The notes beneath the pieces are model-generated. The model did not search any database and was not told the origin of the DNA. It saw only the letters and a program-made list of their open reading frames with translations. A stretch of DNA of 64,000 nucleotides from an uncultured Clostridia bacterium (GTDB lineage: Bacteria; Bacillota; Clostridia; UBA1381), in NCBI GenBank assembly GCA_934444735.1, contig CAKSDE010000015.1:1-64000 (forward strand), written 5' to 3'. A program made the position numbers and the translations under genes. The number at the start of each line of letters is the position of its first letter. Positions within the stretch are counted from its first letter, which is position 1. Shown here in pieces: positions 33,644 through 43,944 of this stretch.

Positions 33644-36600
33644 TTAAAATTTATGTTCTGCTGCTTTGCAATACGGTGTAAGATCCGTTAAATTATCCCA
33701 GCAGAATGCCTTTATTTTCGCAGCGCCCGTTGTGTTCAGCTCGTAGCTGATTTCACTCGCTCCGCTTGCAAAGTCCATCGCAGATGTTGCAAATGAATCG
33801 ATCATTCTGTTATTGCTGTCGTAAGAACTTACAACAATTATACCGTTCTTTGCGCCTGCGTCATAGTTATTTACTATAACTTTATTATTTGCAGCATCAA
33901 TTACAGTATGAATACCTGTCACTTCATATACGTTATATGCCTGAATATTATCAAGCCACATCATTTCGGTCTGCTGTGCTCTGAATCCGAAATAACCTGT
34001 TGCTGCCGTAATATCAGCCGACTCATTTCCGGTAAATGTTGAAACAGCATTGCCGTCTCTCTTTAATGTTGCACCCAAACCGCTCTTATCTATTTCATAC
34101 TGATAAAGCTTGGGTGAACGTGCTGAATACAGTACCGGATCTCCGTTTGCATCGAGGAATCCGTAATCGGCAATTTCCTCACCCTCTTTAAATATTGTGA
34201 TTGTGCCATCGGTCTCTGCATATGCATCACCGAACTCTGTTTTCTTTTCCGCAAATTTTGCAACCTCGCCGTTTGATCCCGAACCGTCTACCATCGTTCT
34301 CGGGGTTACTCCGTCATTGCCAAAAATCCAGAAGTATCCCGTATCCGGATAACGGTCCGCGTCTGTCGGAGCGTTGAACCAGAGCTGTGAATAAGGAACC
34401 TTCTCTACATTATCATAGCTGTCTGTCAAAGCAGCATAGAGCTTATAATCATATTTTACGGTATAATCCTCAGCGCCCGCAAAATCCGCATCATTAATGT
34501 AGAATCCGCCGTCATGCACAATCACACCGCCGTCGGTATACTGTACCGCCGCGCCGTCAACTCTTAATTTCGAGCCGTCTGTGACCTTGCCGCCGTCAAA
34601 CTTTTCATTTACATATACCGTTACGGCAAGTCTCTTGCTTACATCTTTGGTTGTAAATGTTATATCGTTCGGTCCGAAGCCCTTTAATACGCTTACCTCA
34701 TAAACAGCGTCCGAAACGATACCGCCATCAGGTGTAATTTCAACGGTATTTCCGTTTGCAATACCGCTTATTGATATATCCTGTCCGTCTTTTGTAACGT
34801 TAATCTTTGTAAAGTCGGTTGCCGCCGCAACATTTTCACTAAACTTAACATAAAGCTTGTTTGCATCCGCGGTTATATCTGTTACATTAAGATTTATAGT
34901 ATCAAGCAATTCCATCTGTGTAACTTCCAGAGTATAGAGCTGCTTTGTTGCCACACCCGAAGCGTAAATGATAAATTTACCGTTTTCTCTTAAGCCCGGC
35001 TGATATTTATCCCATATCAGGTTACCTTCCTTATAGGTTCTGTAGGTGTCGTTCGTTATCATATACTTTTCCGTATGAGGTTCAACGGTTGACGTGTATA
35101 TGATTTTATCCTCTTTTACCTCACCTTGAGTATTTCCTGTAGGTCTTGCTTCTTTAAAGATTTCCTTATCACCATTCTGAAGCACATTTCCCTGCACATC
35201 CTTTGCATATACCATTGCGCTTTCCATATTCTCGGCATTCATGTATAATCCCATGGTACCGTTAGAAAGCTTACTCGGATCCCATGATGACGATGTACCG
35301 TCTTCTTTGAACAGTATGAGATTAAACATACCCTTCTTCGGTGTACCGTCACTTTCTGTTCCGTGCGTATAGTATGCAATCTTAAGCTTAATGCTTGCAT
35401 TTTTGTATTCCGGAGTTATAATGCTGAAGTTACCCGCCAAGCGGTTGCCGTTTTCAATCCATCTGCTTGATGTCGGCGTCAGATCGATTTTTGCCAGATC
35501 TTCTGTGTTTGCAGCGTTAACCGACAGTGTCTTATTCACCTTGAAGAAAGCTGAGTAGTCATCACCCAAATACATACCTGCCGATCCTTCAAGACCGTTT
35601 TCAATCGTAATCTTATAAGGTACACCATCTGTAAGACTCGTTTCCAGATAAAGATCGGTGTTTGTATAAGATGCGCTGCTTATAACTGCGTTTTCTTTAG
35701 TATTGATGTTTGTAATCTTGATTTTGCCAAGATTGCTGATCTCGCCGAAATTGATACCTGTATTAACAACAACTGTCTCGCAGTCGGCATTTACAAGCTC
35801 AACCTTATTTGAAGTTTTTGTTTCTTCATACACAGTGATAAGCATATTATCATATGCCGCAAGCATGGTCCAGCTGTTTTTTAAGCAGAAATAGCCTGTT
35901 TTTGCGCCGCCGGTTGTGTACCTGTCGGTAACAACACCGTCATAACAAAGTGCTGCGGTATCGCCCTGCTTTTCTACTCTCATATGCTTTGCAACAGCGT
36001 CTCTTTGCGATGTTGTTACATATGAGCCGTCCGGCATCATGTATTTATACTGTGTCGGGAGCGTATCGCCTTTATGATATACTGTAATCGTGCCGTTTGC
36101 AAATATCGCATCACCGTGAGCAAAGAGTTCGTGATCCGTCTGCTTATAGTGCTCGCCGAAATTAACTGTTCCGACACCGTCAAAGGTTCCTGTTGCAGCC
36201 GACGGTTCGTATGTAGCTTCGGAATTGGTATATACATCACCTGCGGCATAGCTTGAACCCTCAGCAGGAGTTACAACGGTGTATTGCCCGTTACTCTGGC
36301 CTCTTAACTGATTCGTTGCAAATACCCTCCAGTAAAACGGCTTTGTTTTTGAATTGCTCAATGTAAATCTCGTATCAGCCGCACCGCCGATTGTAAGATC
36401 TTGTGCATTAAAGCCTACATATGTTTCTGAGTAGGTTCTGTTTCCGTAACAATTCCACGTAGCCTCGTCCTGGAAATTTCCATTATCTATCGGTGCATAA
36501 AGCTCCTGATCATATGAGAATGTAGCATTTTCATAGTTAATCAGATCCTCTGCAATCGGAGCAATTTCCGTACTGTTTATCCATAGTTTTCCATCCTGGG

Positions 36601-38047
36601 TTTTTACTTGGTCAGCATATGCTGCTCTTACAAGAGTTCCTACCACGTTTTCGGGATTATCATCGAAATTCTGATCATAAATAGTCTTTATTCCGAATGT
36701 TTTTGATACAGCGTTAGAAACCTTTGTATCAACAGTACCGAAACCCGGTTCAACCTCTAAAAGATACTTATTGCCGGATGCCAGCGGAACATTTACTCTG
36801 AATGTCTTTCCGTTTACCGCAATATCCTCTGCCGTAAAACTTACAGGCTCGCCTGTTGTAACATTTGTAAGTGAAATCTTATCCATACCGGCTATCGATG
36901 TTCCCGAAATTTCCTCAGAAAGCTGCAATTCAAAATGGAAAGTATCGGCATAAACGCTCTCAACCGGCAGCATCTTAAGTTCAATATCAGCAACCTCGCA
37001 GGTTGTAATCTCGATATTATCCACCAGCATTATTGTACACTTATAGCCCTGCATAACAGTATATTTCTTATCGTTTCTCGGATATCTTGACTTATCGTCC
37101 ACAACCGTACCTATATATTGTCCGTCATAGTAACCTCCTATAACGTTATCATAGTTACGAAGAACGTATCTCGCCTCTTCGCCTTTAGGCTCAACCGTGA
37201 AGTTGAAGTTATTAAAATCGTCGTTTGACGGAGTTTCAGCAGTTGTACTCGGAACGTTAATTACACCGATCCCGGTTGCTGTACTGTTTTGTACGACATA
37301 TCCCGATGCCATACTGTAACCGAGACCACCTGCCGCGTCATGAACACCTACTTTAGCTTTTCCGTCATATTCGATATCTAAACCATAACAGTCGGTATAT
37401 CCCGCACTTGCCGACCTTACACCGAGACGTGCTGCAATTTCTCCGTTGCTCTTTGTTCCGTTATCGTTTATATAATCTCTTTTGTAAAGTGACATATCAA
37501 CAGATAATGTAACATCGTTGGGCATTGACAAAAGAGAATACCAGCTGCCATCCGAAATAGCCAGCTTTTTACTCGAAAGAGCAAATTTTTCCGAAGCATC
37601 TGTAACAAATGTTCCCACTCCTGCACTGGCTACCCATTTTCCTGACGGATTGGAGTAGATTGAATGGAATATATCTCCAGCCGCATTCGGCTCCATATTC
37701 TCAAAATCCTCAAAATCCGCCACTCTTTTAACTGTAACCTTTTTGGTTACACCACCCACAGAAAGTACATAATGCTTATCCGTTTCAATCTGTGATGCGA
37801 AATTCAGGTGCAGGATATTGTTTTCTGCCGCAACGCTGTAGGAAACAGCATTTCCGTCCGCTGCCGCAAATGAAAGTCCCTGATAGTCGCTCTCTGTAAC
37901 ATTGCCCGAGTAAACAATATCAAGACCGTAGTTATCGGCATAAACCTTCTTTATGGAATTTTCCTCTGCCCATGCACTGTAATAACCGCTTGAGAGCAGC
38001 ATAGTTGCCGAAAGCAATGCTGATAACAGTTTCTTTTTGTTTTTCAT
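33644..38047 (-). CDS. Giant secreted Ig-like/LamG-like protein with WDSL-type C-terminus
   Basis: 1467 residues with a signal peptide (1-27). It starts with an SbsA-type Ig-like module (IKKVYADNYGLDIVYSGNVTESDYQGLSF) that recurs with variation (about residues 360-440, 770-850, 1090-1150: SVYADTFHFELQLSEEISG, LYVKFSENVAAATDFTKINV). These alternate with LamG/concanavalin-like sandwiches marked by DNIEIT, YDNMLIT and LDNIQAYNVYEV. No catalytic residues are recognised. The last 75 residues are the shared module ending IKAFCWDNLTDLTPYCKAAEHKF. It is paralogous to the 962-residue-class gene upstream. A polysaccharide-binding or adhesive role is likely but unproven. Confidence 0.7.
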   Translation of the reverse strand: MKNKKKLLSALLSATMLLSSGYYSAWAEENSIKKVYADNYGLDIVYSGNVTESDYQGLSFAAADGNAVSYSVAAENNILHLNFASQIETDKHYVLSVGGVTKKVTVKRVADFEDFENMEPNAAGDIFHSIYSNPSGKWVASAGVGTFVTDASEKFALSSKKLAISDGSWYSLLSMPNDVTLSVDMSLYKRDYINDNGTKSNGEIAARLGVRSASAGYTDCYGLDIEYDGKAKVGVHDAAGGLGYSMASGYVVQNSTATGIGVINVPSTTAETPSNDDFNNFNFTVEPKGEEARYVLRNYDNVIGGYYDGQYIGTVVDDKSRYPRNDKKYTVMQGYKCTIMLVDNIEITTCEVADIELKMLPVESVYADTFHFELQLSEEISGTSIAGMDKISLTNVTTGEPVSFTAEDIAVNGKTFRVNVPLASGNKYLLEVEPGFGTVDTKVSNAVSKTFGIKTIYDQNFDDNPENVVGTLVRAAYADQVKTQDGKLWINSTEIAPIAEDLINYENATFSYDQELYAPIDNGNFQDEATWNCYGNRTYSETYVGFNAQDLTIGGAADTRFTLSNSKTKPFYWRVFATNQLRGQSNGQYTVVTPAEGSSYAAGDVYTNSEATYEPSAATGTFDGVGTVNFGEHYKQTDHELFAHGDAIFANGTITVYHKGDTLPTQYKYMMPDGSYVTTSQRDAVAKHMRVEKQGDTAALCYDGVVTDRYTTGGAKTGYFCLKNSWTMLAAYDNMLITVYEETKTSNKVELVNADCETVVVNTGINFGEISNLGKIKITNINTKENAVISSASYTNTDLYLETSLTDGVPYKITIENGLEGSAGMYLGDDYSAFFKVNKTLSVNAANTEDLAKIDLTPTSSRWIENGNRLAGNFSIITPEYKNASIKLKIAYYTHGTESDGTPKKGMFNLILFKEDGTSSSWDPSKLSNGTMGLYMNAENMESAMVYAKDVQGNVLQNGDKEIFKEARPTGNTQGEVKEDKIIYTSTVEPHTEKYMITNDTYRTYKEGNLIWDKYQPGLRENGKFIIYASGVATKQLYTLEVTQMELLDTINLNVTDITADANKLYVKFSENVAAATDFTKINVTKDGQDISISGIANGNTVEITPDGGIVSDAVYEVSVLKGFGPNDITFTTKDVSKRLAVTVYVNEKFDGGKVTDGSKLRVDGAAVQYTDGGVIVHDGGFYINDADFAGAEDYTVKYDYKLYAALTDSYDNVEKVPYSQLWFNAPTDADRYPDTGYFWIFGNDGVTPRTMVDGSGSNGEVAKFAEKKTEFGDAYAETDGTITIFKEGEEIADYGFLDANGDPVLYSARSPKLYQYEIDKSGLGATLKRDGNAVSTFTGNESADITAATGYFGFRAQQTEMMWLDNIQAYNVYEVTGIHTVIDAANNKVIVNNYDAGAKNGIIVVSSYDSNNRMIDSFATSAMDFASGASEISYELNTTGAAKIKAFCWDNLTDLTPYCKAAEHKF

Positions 38048-38155
38048 TTTCTTCCTCTTCCTTTCTTTTTAGTCAGATGATAAATCTGACATTTTTTTAT
38101 AATGAATTCCTTTATATCGGGTGATATGATAAGGAAAAATCATTACGCATTTTTG

Positions 38156-41038
38156 TTATCCGCCAAAAACTGAATAATCATAGGTTGCGAAATTATCCGC
38201 CGAATCCCACAAAATCGCCGTGACCTCTTTTGTATCCGCCAGTCCGTCCAGATCATAGGTCACATCTCTTACTTCTCCCGGCTCAAGTATGCCCAAATCT
38301 ATAACCTTTACTTTCTGCATGAGCGAGTTTGCCTTATACGCCACAACAGCCGCAACAATCGGTTTTGCCTCACCTGTGTAGTTTTTAGCCATAAAGCCGC
38401 CCTTTATTGCACTCGCCGCCGAAAGTTCTCCGCCGTCGGCATTTTGAGCTGTCAGTGCGCCGCAGAAAACTCCGTCGGTTTCCTTTACCTCAAATTTTCT
38501 TGCAACAATATTATCCAAAAGTATCATCGTTGTTCCCGCCGCACGTATAACAACATATCCTGTAGTGTATGCAGGCTCACCCTCAATGATATTGCTCATA
38601 ATCTCCGTGCCGTTTCTGTATACTCTCATATCAGCGTTATTCTTAACCCATTTTATATTATACATCGGAGGAGTCGGTCTTTGCGAATACTCAACGCCCT
38701 TATCCTTTATCAGCTTATCGGGGAATCTGTCTCCCTCTTTATAACGATAATATGTGTCGGTATTCTCATCATAATATGCGTCACCGAACTGCCATGCATC
38801 ATAAGATCTGTTTGGATTTCCGATTGCAGTTGCCTTTTCATCTGCAACCACCTGCCCTGTGTAGCCTACTCTGTGCAGATAAAACTGGTAACCGTTTACA
38901 GTCCAATTCACTCTGTCACTGTTATAACCCCATGAATCGTACGGCACAGGAGCATCATATTTTTTATCGTCATTATTAAAACTTGCCATATAAAATGACA
39001 GATCATACGTAAGAACATAGTCCTCGGCATTTACAATCTCCGGAGCTATTACGCTAACCGCTCCGCCCCATGATATTATACCGTGCTTTCCTTCGTCATA
39101 CTCGATTATCTGCGGCTTTACATTTCCTTTAGATCCGAGCGACACTCCCGCCCCCGGCACTTCATTTTCAAAGTCCTCAGTGACAACTGTCCTTAATTGA
39201 AATTTCTTTAATATATTGCTCTTTAAGCTTGCTGTATCAGTCTGTAAGCCCTTGGCTACAAAAAGCTCGTATTCGGTATCCGGTTCAAAGTCCGCAATTT
39301 TTACCGTAAGTCTGTTTTTTGAAACCGAACAAGTCACGTTCTGCGCAATATCTTCTTTATATACTTTAATTCCTGAAAAATCCGCAACTCCTGTGAGATC
39401 CGCATCAAAGTCTATATATACAAAGTCATCTCCGCCGCCGATTTTTACTGTTTCAAGCGGTGTTTTCTCGAGTGTTTCTTCATATGAATAGTCATCTTTT
39501 AAGAAGATATTTTCATTTCCGAATCCTTTGGGAATCTCTATTTTATAACTATTCTCCAAAGCCATATTTTCCGGAACAACGGTAAGTTTACTGCCGGATA
39601 CCGAAACGGTTCTTGAAATCTCCGTTCCGTTTTCATATACCTTTATCGAATCGAAATCATTAATATAGGTAATATCTCTGTTAAAATCAACTGTAATACC
39701 TTTGAGCGTCATAACCGTTTCTGTAACCGTTATGTACTCGGGTTCTACCATTTTTTCAAACTCAAAGTTTTCGGCGGTATATAATGTTTTTGTCCCGAAT
39801 CCGCTCGGCACGCTCACTTTATATGTCACCTGAGATCTGTAACCCTCTGGAACAATGTTTAAAACCTTTTCATCGTCCGCGTCTGCCGAAATATCGGCAT
39901 TAACCGGCTCGCCGTCTGCCGTTACCGTGATTTTTGAAAAATCTGTAATTCCGTAAAGGCTCTTGTCAAAGCTGAGCTTTAACTTTTCAAAATCGCCGTC
40001 CAGTCCCAGTGCTTTAATCTCGCCGACTTCAGGCTCTCTTACATCTTCGGTACAGTATGTAACTCTCAGATTATCAATTTTTGCAAGCGTTTTTGTATCG
40101 GCGCTCAAATGAATGTGTCCGTCGCTGTACGCGTCATCACTTAAAGTCAAAAAGCTTTCTCCGTCAATAAATGCCGTTATCTTATTTCCGTCGGCTCTTA
40201 TCGCCGCTTTTCTTTTCGCCGATTCCGTGCTGTATGTAAAATCATCACCCAAAGTCACAGCTTCATTTGTAAGAACGCTGAAATCATACTTTGTTGATTC
40301 GGAAGAATAGCTCTTGTATTCTGCGGCGGTGAATTTTGCGCTGCCGTCAACTTTTCCGATATATCCTTTCGTATTCGCCCAGCGTACGGCATACGATTCG
40401 TTTGCGCTATCAGCGCTCTGCCCTCTTGTGCTCATATTCACCTGCACAACCCCCGCATTTGCTGCCATTTGCGAACCTTTGTTATTCAGATACTTCTTAC
40501 CGTAACCCTCAACATCTGCCGAAACGGTAACGTTCCCCGAATTTATCTTATTTTCAAGCTCGGTAACCGAGAATACCGCATCGGTAAAGGCAAGAGAGCC
40601 GTTTTTATAAAAAGCCTCGCCTGACTCGCCGAGCTTAAGCGCATATTTGCCATACCCGTTCGTCTCCGATATATCCGCCGCGATTTTCCCGTCCGCAAAG
40701 CCGTCAAAATCTTCAAAGAAGAGATTTTTTATCTTAAATTGTCTGGTTTCTCCCGCAATTTTCAATGTATATATCACATCGGTTTTTAATTCCTCATCGG
40801 GGATAATATTTACCGTATCTCCGTCCGTTCCGGCAAACGACGCGATGCTTTTGCCGTCACCCTCAAGCTCATACCCCGCAATATCCGCATCGGTAATACC
40901 TCCCGAAAAAGTCACTCTCACCCCGAAACTGTCCGCATACAAATCTTTCACACCGTTTGCCAAAGCCGCAGGCATAACCGCCGCCTGCATAACCAAGCTT
41001 GCCGCAATACAAACCGCTAATCTTTTCTTCATAACCAT
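38156..41038 (-). CDS. Large secreted Ig-like/LamG-like protein, paralogue of its neighbour
   Basis: 960 residues from ATG 41038, chosen because AAGGA is 6 bases upstream; ATG 41032 is also possible. Signal peptide to about residue 27. The SbsA-like Ig module (VKDLYADSFGVRVTFSGGITDADIAGYELEGDG) opens the mature protein; LamG-like (IDNLRVTYCTED) and several Ig-like repeats follow (KALGLDGDFEKLKLSFDKSLYGITDFSKITV, ETVMTLKGITVDFNRDI, TVKIGGGDDFVYIDFDADL). The C-terminal module ends KEVTAILWDSADNFATYDYS. No enzyme domain is visible. It follows the solute-binding lipoprotein gene by 27 bases and heads the run of secreted proteins, so it probably belongs to polysaccharide capture at the surface. 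Confidence 0.7.
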   Translation of the reverse strand: MVMKKRLAVCIAASLVMQAAVMPAALANGVKDLYADSFGVRVTFSGGITDADIAGYELEGDGKSIASFAGTDGDTVNIIPDEELKTDVIYTLKIAGETRQFKIKNLFFEDFDGFADGKIAADISETNGYGKYALKLGESGEAFYKNGSLAFTDAVFSVTELENKINSGNVTVSADVEGYGKKYLNNKGSQMAANAGVVQVNMSTRGQSADSANESYAVRWANTKGYIGKVDGSAKFTAAEYKSYSSESTKYDFSVLTNEAVTLGDDFTYSTESAKRKAAIRADGNKITAFIDGESFLTLSDDAYSDGHIHLSADTKTLAKIDNLRVTYCTEDVREPEVGEIKALGLDGDFEKLKLSFDKSLYGITDFSKITVTADGEPVNADISADADDEKVLNIVPEGYRSQVTYKVSVPSGFGTKTLYTAENFEFEKMVEPEYITVTETVMTLKGITVDFNRDITYINDFDSIKVYENGTEISRTVSVSGSKLTVVPENMALENSYKIEIPKGFGNENIFLKDDYSYEETLEKTPLETVKIGGGDDFVYIDFDADLTGVADFSGIKVYKEDIAQNVTCSVSKNRLTVKIADFEPDTEYELFVAKGLQTDTASLKSNILKKFQLRTVVTEDFENEVPGAGVSLGSKGNVKPQIIEYDEGKHGIISWGGAVSVIAPEIVNAEDYVLTYDLSFYMASFNNDDKKYDAPVPYDSWGYNSDRVNWTVNGYQFYLHRVGYTGQVVADEKATAIGNPNRSYDAWQFGDAYYDENTDTYYRYKEGDRFPDKLIKDKGVEYSQRPTPPMYNIKWVKNNADMRVYRNGTEIMSNIIEGEPAYTTGYVVIRAAGTTMILLDNIVARKFEVKETDGVFCGALTAQNADGGELSAASAIKGGFMAKNYTGEAKPIVAAVVAYKANSLMQKVKVIDLGILEPGEVRDVTYDLDGLADTKEVTAILWDSADNFATYDYSVFGG

Positions 41039-41065
41039 AACCAATCCTTTCAGTCCCTTAAAATA

Positions 41066-42511
41066 TTACTGTTTCTTATTTAAAAAGTCATTGAGCTGAC
41101 TCTGCATTTCCCGCTGTACCTCCGCATATCCTGCCTCTTCCAGCTTTTCTTTCATTTCATTCCACTTAGCCTCATAATCGCCGCCGCTGTAACCTATACC
41201 GTAATACTCGGAGAATATCGCGCCTATCTTCGCAAGCTTATCCGCAACCGGGTTCGGGTTAAAGTAAAATCCGCTGATCGGTGATTTTCTCGCCTCCTTG
41301 TTCAGACGCTTTGTTTCTTCCCACACATCATCGCTTTCGCCCTTGATAATCAGAGCGTTAAATTGGTTTCCGAACTGCCACGATGTCCCTTTCAGGTTAT
41401 AACCCGAATCATTTATATACTCTACTTTATTGTCGCTGTCTAAAATATAGTGTTTGTCTTTAATGCCGTAGCATATCAGATTATAAAATTCCTTATCTGT
41501 ATTTAAAAGCGATATGAGTTTTATTGCTTTTTCTTTATTCTCGCTGTTTTTGTTAATTGCCAGCATCGTATCGGTCGAATTTTTGTTGTTCATATACGGC
41601 TCGCCGACCTTGACCACTTTATATTCTTTCCCATAGGTTTGCCTTAGCTGCGATTCTACGTTCGGTTTCCATCTGAGATCCCAAACCGCATATTTGTTAT
41701 TTTGCAAATCGCTCGTTTCCTCAACAACAATCGCTCTGTCAGCTCTTATGTACCCCTTCTGATACCATTCATAAAGTGTTTTTATTCCGTTGATATATTC
41801 CGGCACTTCATATATATTCAGAACCCTGCCATAATCATTATCTGTCCTGATATAGAGATAATCGTTCAATTTCTCGTATTTTGTATTCATCCACATATCC
41901 ACCCGGTAATTACCGCAGAACGGATATATTCCTTTTTCGCCGTTCTTAATCTTTTCCAGAAACGGCTCAAACTCTTTCGGATCATCTATCTTATCTTTGT
42001 CAAATCCGTATTTTTCCGCCAAATCTCCTTGTATTGCATATGCGTACTGGTAAAATGTGATCTGACTGTTCGGAACGGCATATATTTCACCGTTAATCGT
42101 GGAATCCTCCCACATATATTTTTCGATCGCGTCCCAAAGCTCGGGTGCACTGTTATTAATCAGATCTGTAAGCGGAGAATACGCGCCCTTTTGAGTCATT
42201 AAGGTGTAACGTCCTCCGTAACCCGTCCATGAAATATCGTAGCTTTTGTCTTTTGTCGCCACACGCATAAGCATTTTTCCCGAATATGCGTTCATGTCCA
42301 CAAACTGAATGTCAATATTTGCCCCTATTTCTTTTGATGTGATTTTGTTTGCTTCTTCAAGCACAGATTTTAAATCACTCTGCTGTTCTCCCGGAATTAC
42401 CATTGTAACAGTCGGAAGACTGTCGTTTTTTAAAGTACACCCGAACAGCAGTGCGGCGGCGGTTATTCCTACTGCGCAAAAAGCCGTTATTATCTTGCAT
42501 TTTCTGTTCAT
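41066..42511 (-). CDS. Extracellular solute-binding lipoprotein (ABC sugar family)
   Basis: The 481-residue protein starts at ATG 42511 behind AAAGGACGGG; a longer frame is rejected. The lipobox LLFGC gives a lipid-modified Cys near residue 25. The mature part is a family 1 (carbohydrate-type) binding protein: VTMVIPGEQQSDLKSVLEEANKI, DISWTGYGGRYTLMTQKGAYSPLTDLI, IYAVPNSQITFYQYAYAIQGDLAEKYGFD, NKNSENKEKAIKLISLLNTDKEF. The DUF3502-like C-terminal end (SGFYFNPNPVADKLAKIGAIFSEY) is typical of LplA/YtcQ relatives that work with YesM/YesN systems. It is divergent from such a pair here. No permease or ATPase gene is nearby, so transport proteins must be encoded elsewhere or it acts as a sensor. Confidence 0.9.
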   Translation of the reverse strand: MNRKCKIITAFCAVGITAAALLFGCTLKNDSLPTVTMVIPGEQQSDLKSVLEEANKITSKEIGANIDIQFVDMNAYSGKMLMRVATKDKSYDISWTGYGGRYTLMTQKGAYSPLTDLINNSAPELWDAIEKYMWEDSTINGEIYAVPNSQITFYQYAYAIQGDLAEKYGFDKDKIDDPKEFEPFLEKIKNGEKGIYPFCGNYRVDMWMNTKYEKLNDYLYIRTDNDYGRVLNIYEVPEYINGIKTLYEWYQKGYIRADRAIVVEETSDLQNNKYAVWDLRWKPNVESQLRQTYGKEYKVVKVGEPYMNNKNSTDTMLAINKNSENKEKAIKLISLLNTDKEFYNLICYGIKDKHYILDSDNKVEYINDSGYNLKGTSWQFGNQFNALIIKGESDDVWEETKRLNKEARKSPISGFYFNPNPVADKLAKIGAIFSEYYGIGYSGGDYEAKWNEMKEKLEEAGYAEVQREMQSQLNDFLNKKQ

Positions 42512-42576
42512 ATTCCCGTCCTTTATCATGCAAAGCTTTATAAACAATTTATACAAATACCATTGTATTCATTTAA

Positions 42577-42605
42577 ATTATACAACAAAAAAATAACATT
42601 TTCAA
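42577..42605 (-). promoter_or_regulatory. Promoter of the solute-binding protein operon
   Basis: TTGAAA (42600-42605), 17 bases, TATAAT (42577-42582) on the minus strand. An inverted repeat TACAA-N6-TTGTA at about 42552-42567 lies just downstream and could be an operator. Confidence 0.7.
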
Positions 42606-42658
42606 CAAAAAAACATTACACTATATTTATATTTTATTGCATAATATTTTTTTACCAC

Positions 42659-42687
42659 TTTACAAAACACAAAAAATATCATATAAT
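42659..42687 (+). promoter_or_regulatory. Promoter of the YesN/YesM-like genes
   Basis: TTTACA (42659-42664), 17 bases, TATAAT (42682-42687), with GGAGGA at 42705-42710 ahead of the GTG start. Confidence 0.7.
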
Positions 42688-42716
42688 TGTTATATACATT
42701 TTTCGGAGGAAAGGCT

Positions 42717-43928
42717 GTGAAAATTGATATGTACTCCATCATTCTGATCGATGACGAACCGTTTACGCTTGAATTTCTGTCTGTACTTGTACCCTGGCAG
42801 GAATACGGCTTCACACTTTCGGGTAAATTTGAAGATCCGAAAGAAGCGCTTGATTTTATCAGAGAAAACTCTCCCGATCTTGTTATATCCGATATAAGAA
42901 TGCCGGATATTTCGGGAATCGATATTGCGAAATTCTGCCATGAGTTTTCAAAAGATACAAGGGTGGTTTTAATCAGTGCATACAGAGATTTTGAATACGC
43001 AAAGCAGGCAATAAAGTATTCCGTGCTGGACTATGTGGAAAAACCAATAAAGAAAAAGGATATTATAGAAATACTGAAAAAATACCGTCCTCCGATCGAA
43101 AAAGGCGATGACAACTTTCCCTCCGATGAGGAAATGTCAGCGAGCCAGTGGCTGTTTTCCGACCTCATGTGCGGCGTAATAACCGATAAAGCCGAGCTTA
43201 TCCGCCGGCTTGAGGATATTAATATCAATCCTGATATCGCCAACCGCCCCTGCTGTCTTTTTACCGTACACTTAGATAATTTCGACAGCTATCTTAAAGA
43301 TACCTGGAAACACAAAAAAGAACAGCTCTATCATGCGGTATGCTATATCATATCGGAAATACACGGCGGTTACACATTCTTCGTTGTCAGACATTCCTAT
43401 AATAATATAGAAGTAATTGCCATATCAGATTCCGCAGAAAATAATAACGATGAGTTTACACTGCGGCTTGAGGATTTGAAAAATGAGCTTAAAACCATAT
43501 TGGGGCTTGACTGCGAAATCATCTCTACCGCATTTTCGGACAACCTTTCGTATTATATAACAAATGAACCCGATTCAAAAATAAACGCTTTTGCGCACAA
43601 AAACGAAACAATAAATAAGGTATACGAATTTATCGAGAAAAATTACAAAAGAACAATATCTTTGGACGATATTTCAAGCTACGTAAATTTAAGCAAGGCG
43701 TATTTCTGCATTTTTTATAAAAAGCATACCGGCGAAACATTTTTCGATACTCTCAACCGTTACAGAATCGCACAGGCTGAAAAAATTCTCATTGAGAATC
43801 CCAATGTAAAAACCTCAATGATGTATACGTCCGTCGGATTCTCAAACCAGGGGTATTTTTATAAAATTTTTAAGCAGTACACCGGCAAAACACCTAACGA
43901 ATATTTGAAAAATCCACCCACAAACTGA
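42717..43928 (+). CDS. YesN-like response regulator with AraC-type DNA-binding domain
   Basis: The 403-residue protein starts with GTG at 42717, 6 bases after GGAGGA. The receiver domain carries IILIDDEPF, phosphoacceptor Asp59 (LVISDIRMPDISG) and the Lys of DYVEKPI. A middle region of about 150 residues resembles the poorly conserved YesN linker. The last 100 residues are an AraC helix-turn-helix pair (YEFIEKNYKRTISLDDISSYVNLSKAYFCIFYKKHTGETFFDTLNRYRI, then TSVGFSNQGYFYKIFKQYTGKTPNEY). It works with the kinase 16 bases downstream and probably activates the divergent solute-binding/secreted-protein operon in response to oligosaccharide. Confidence 0.93.
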   Translation: MKIDMYSIILIDDEPFTLEFLSVLVPWQEYGFTLSGKFEDPKEALDFIRENSPDLVISDIRMPDISGIDIAKFCHEFSKDTRVVLISAYRDFEYAKQAIKYSVLDYVEKPIKKKDIIEILKKYRPPIEKGDDNFPSDEEMSASQWLFSDLMCGVITDKAELIRRLEDININPDIANRPCCLFTVHLDNFDSYLKDTWKHKKEQLYHAVCYIISEIHGGYTFFVVRHSYNNIEVIAISDSAENNNDEFTLRLEDLKNELKTILGLDCEIISTAFSDNLSYYITNEPDSKINAFAHKNETINKVYEFIEKNYKRTISLDDISSYVNLSKAYFCIFYKKHTGETFFDTLNRYRIAQAEKILIENPNVKTSMMYTSVGFSNQGYFYKIFKQYTGKTPNEYLKNPPTN

Positions 43929-43944
43929 TGTAAGGAAAAAATAT

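Noticed and set aside
33432..33647. Short plus-strand ORFs in the large minus-strand operon (20-42 kb)
   Set aside because: All lie opposite long, domain-supported minus-strand genes and lack ribosome sites or recognisable domains.
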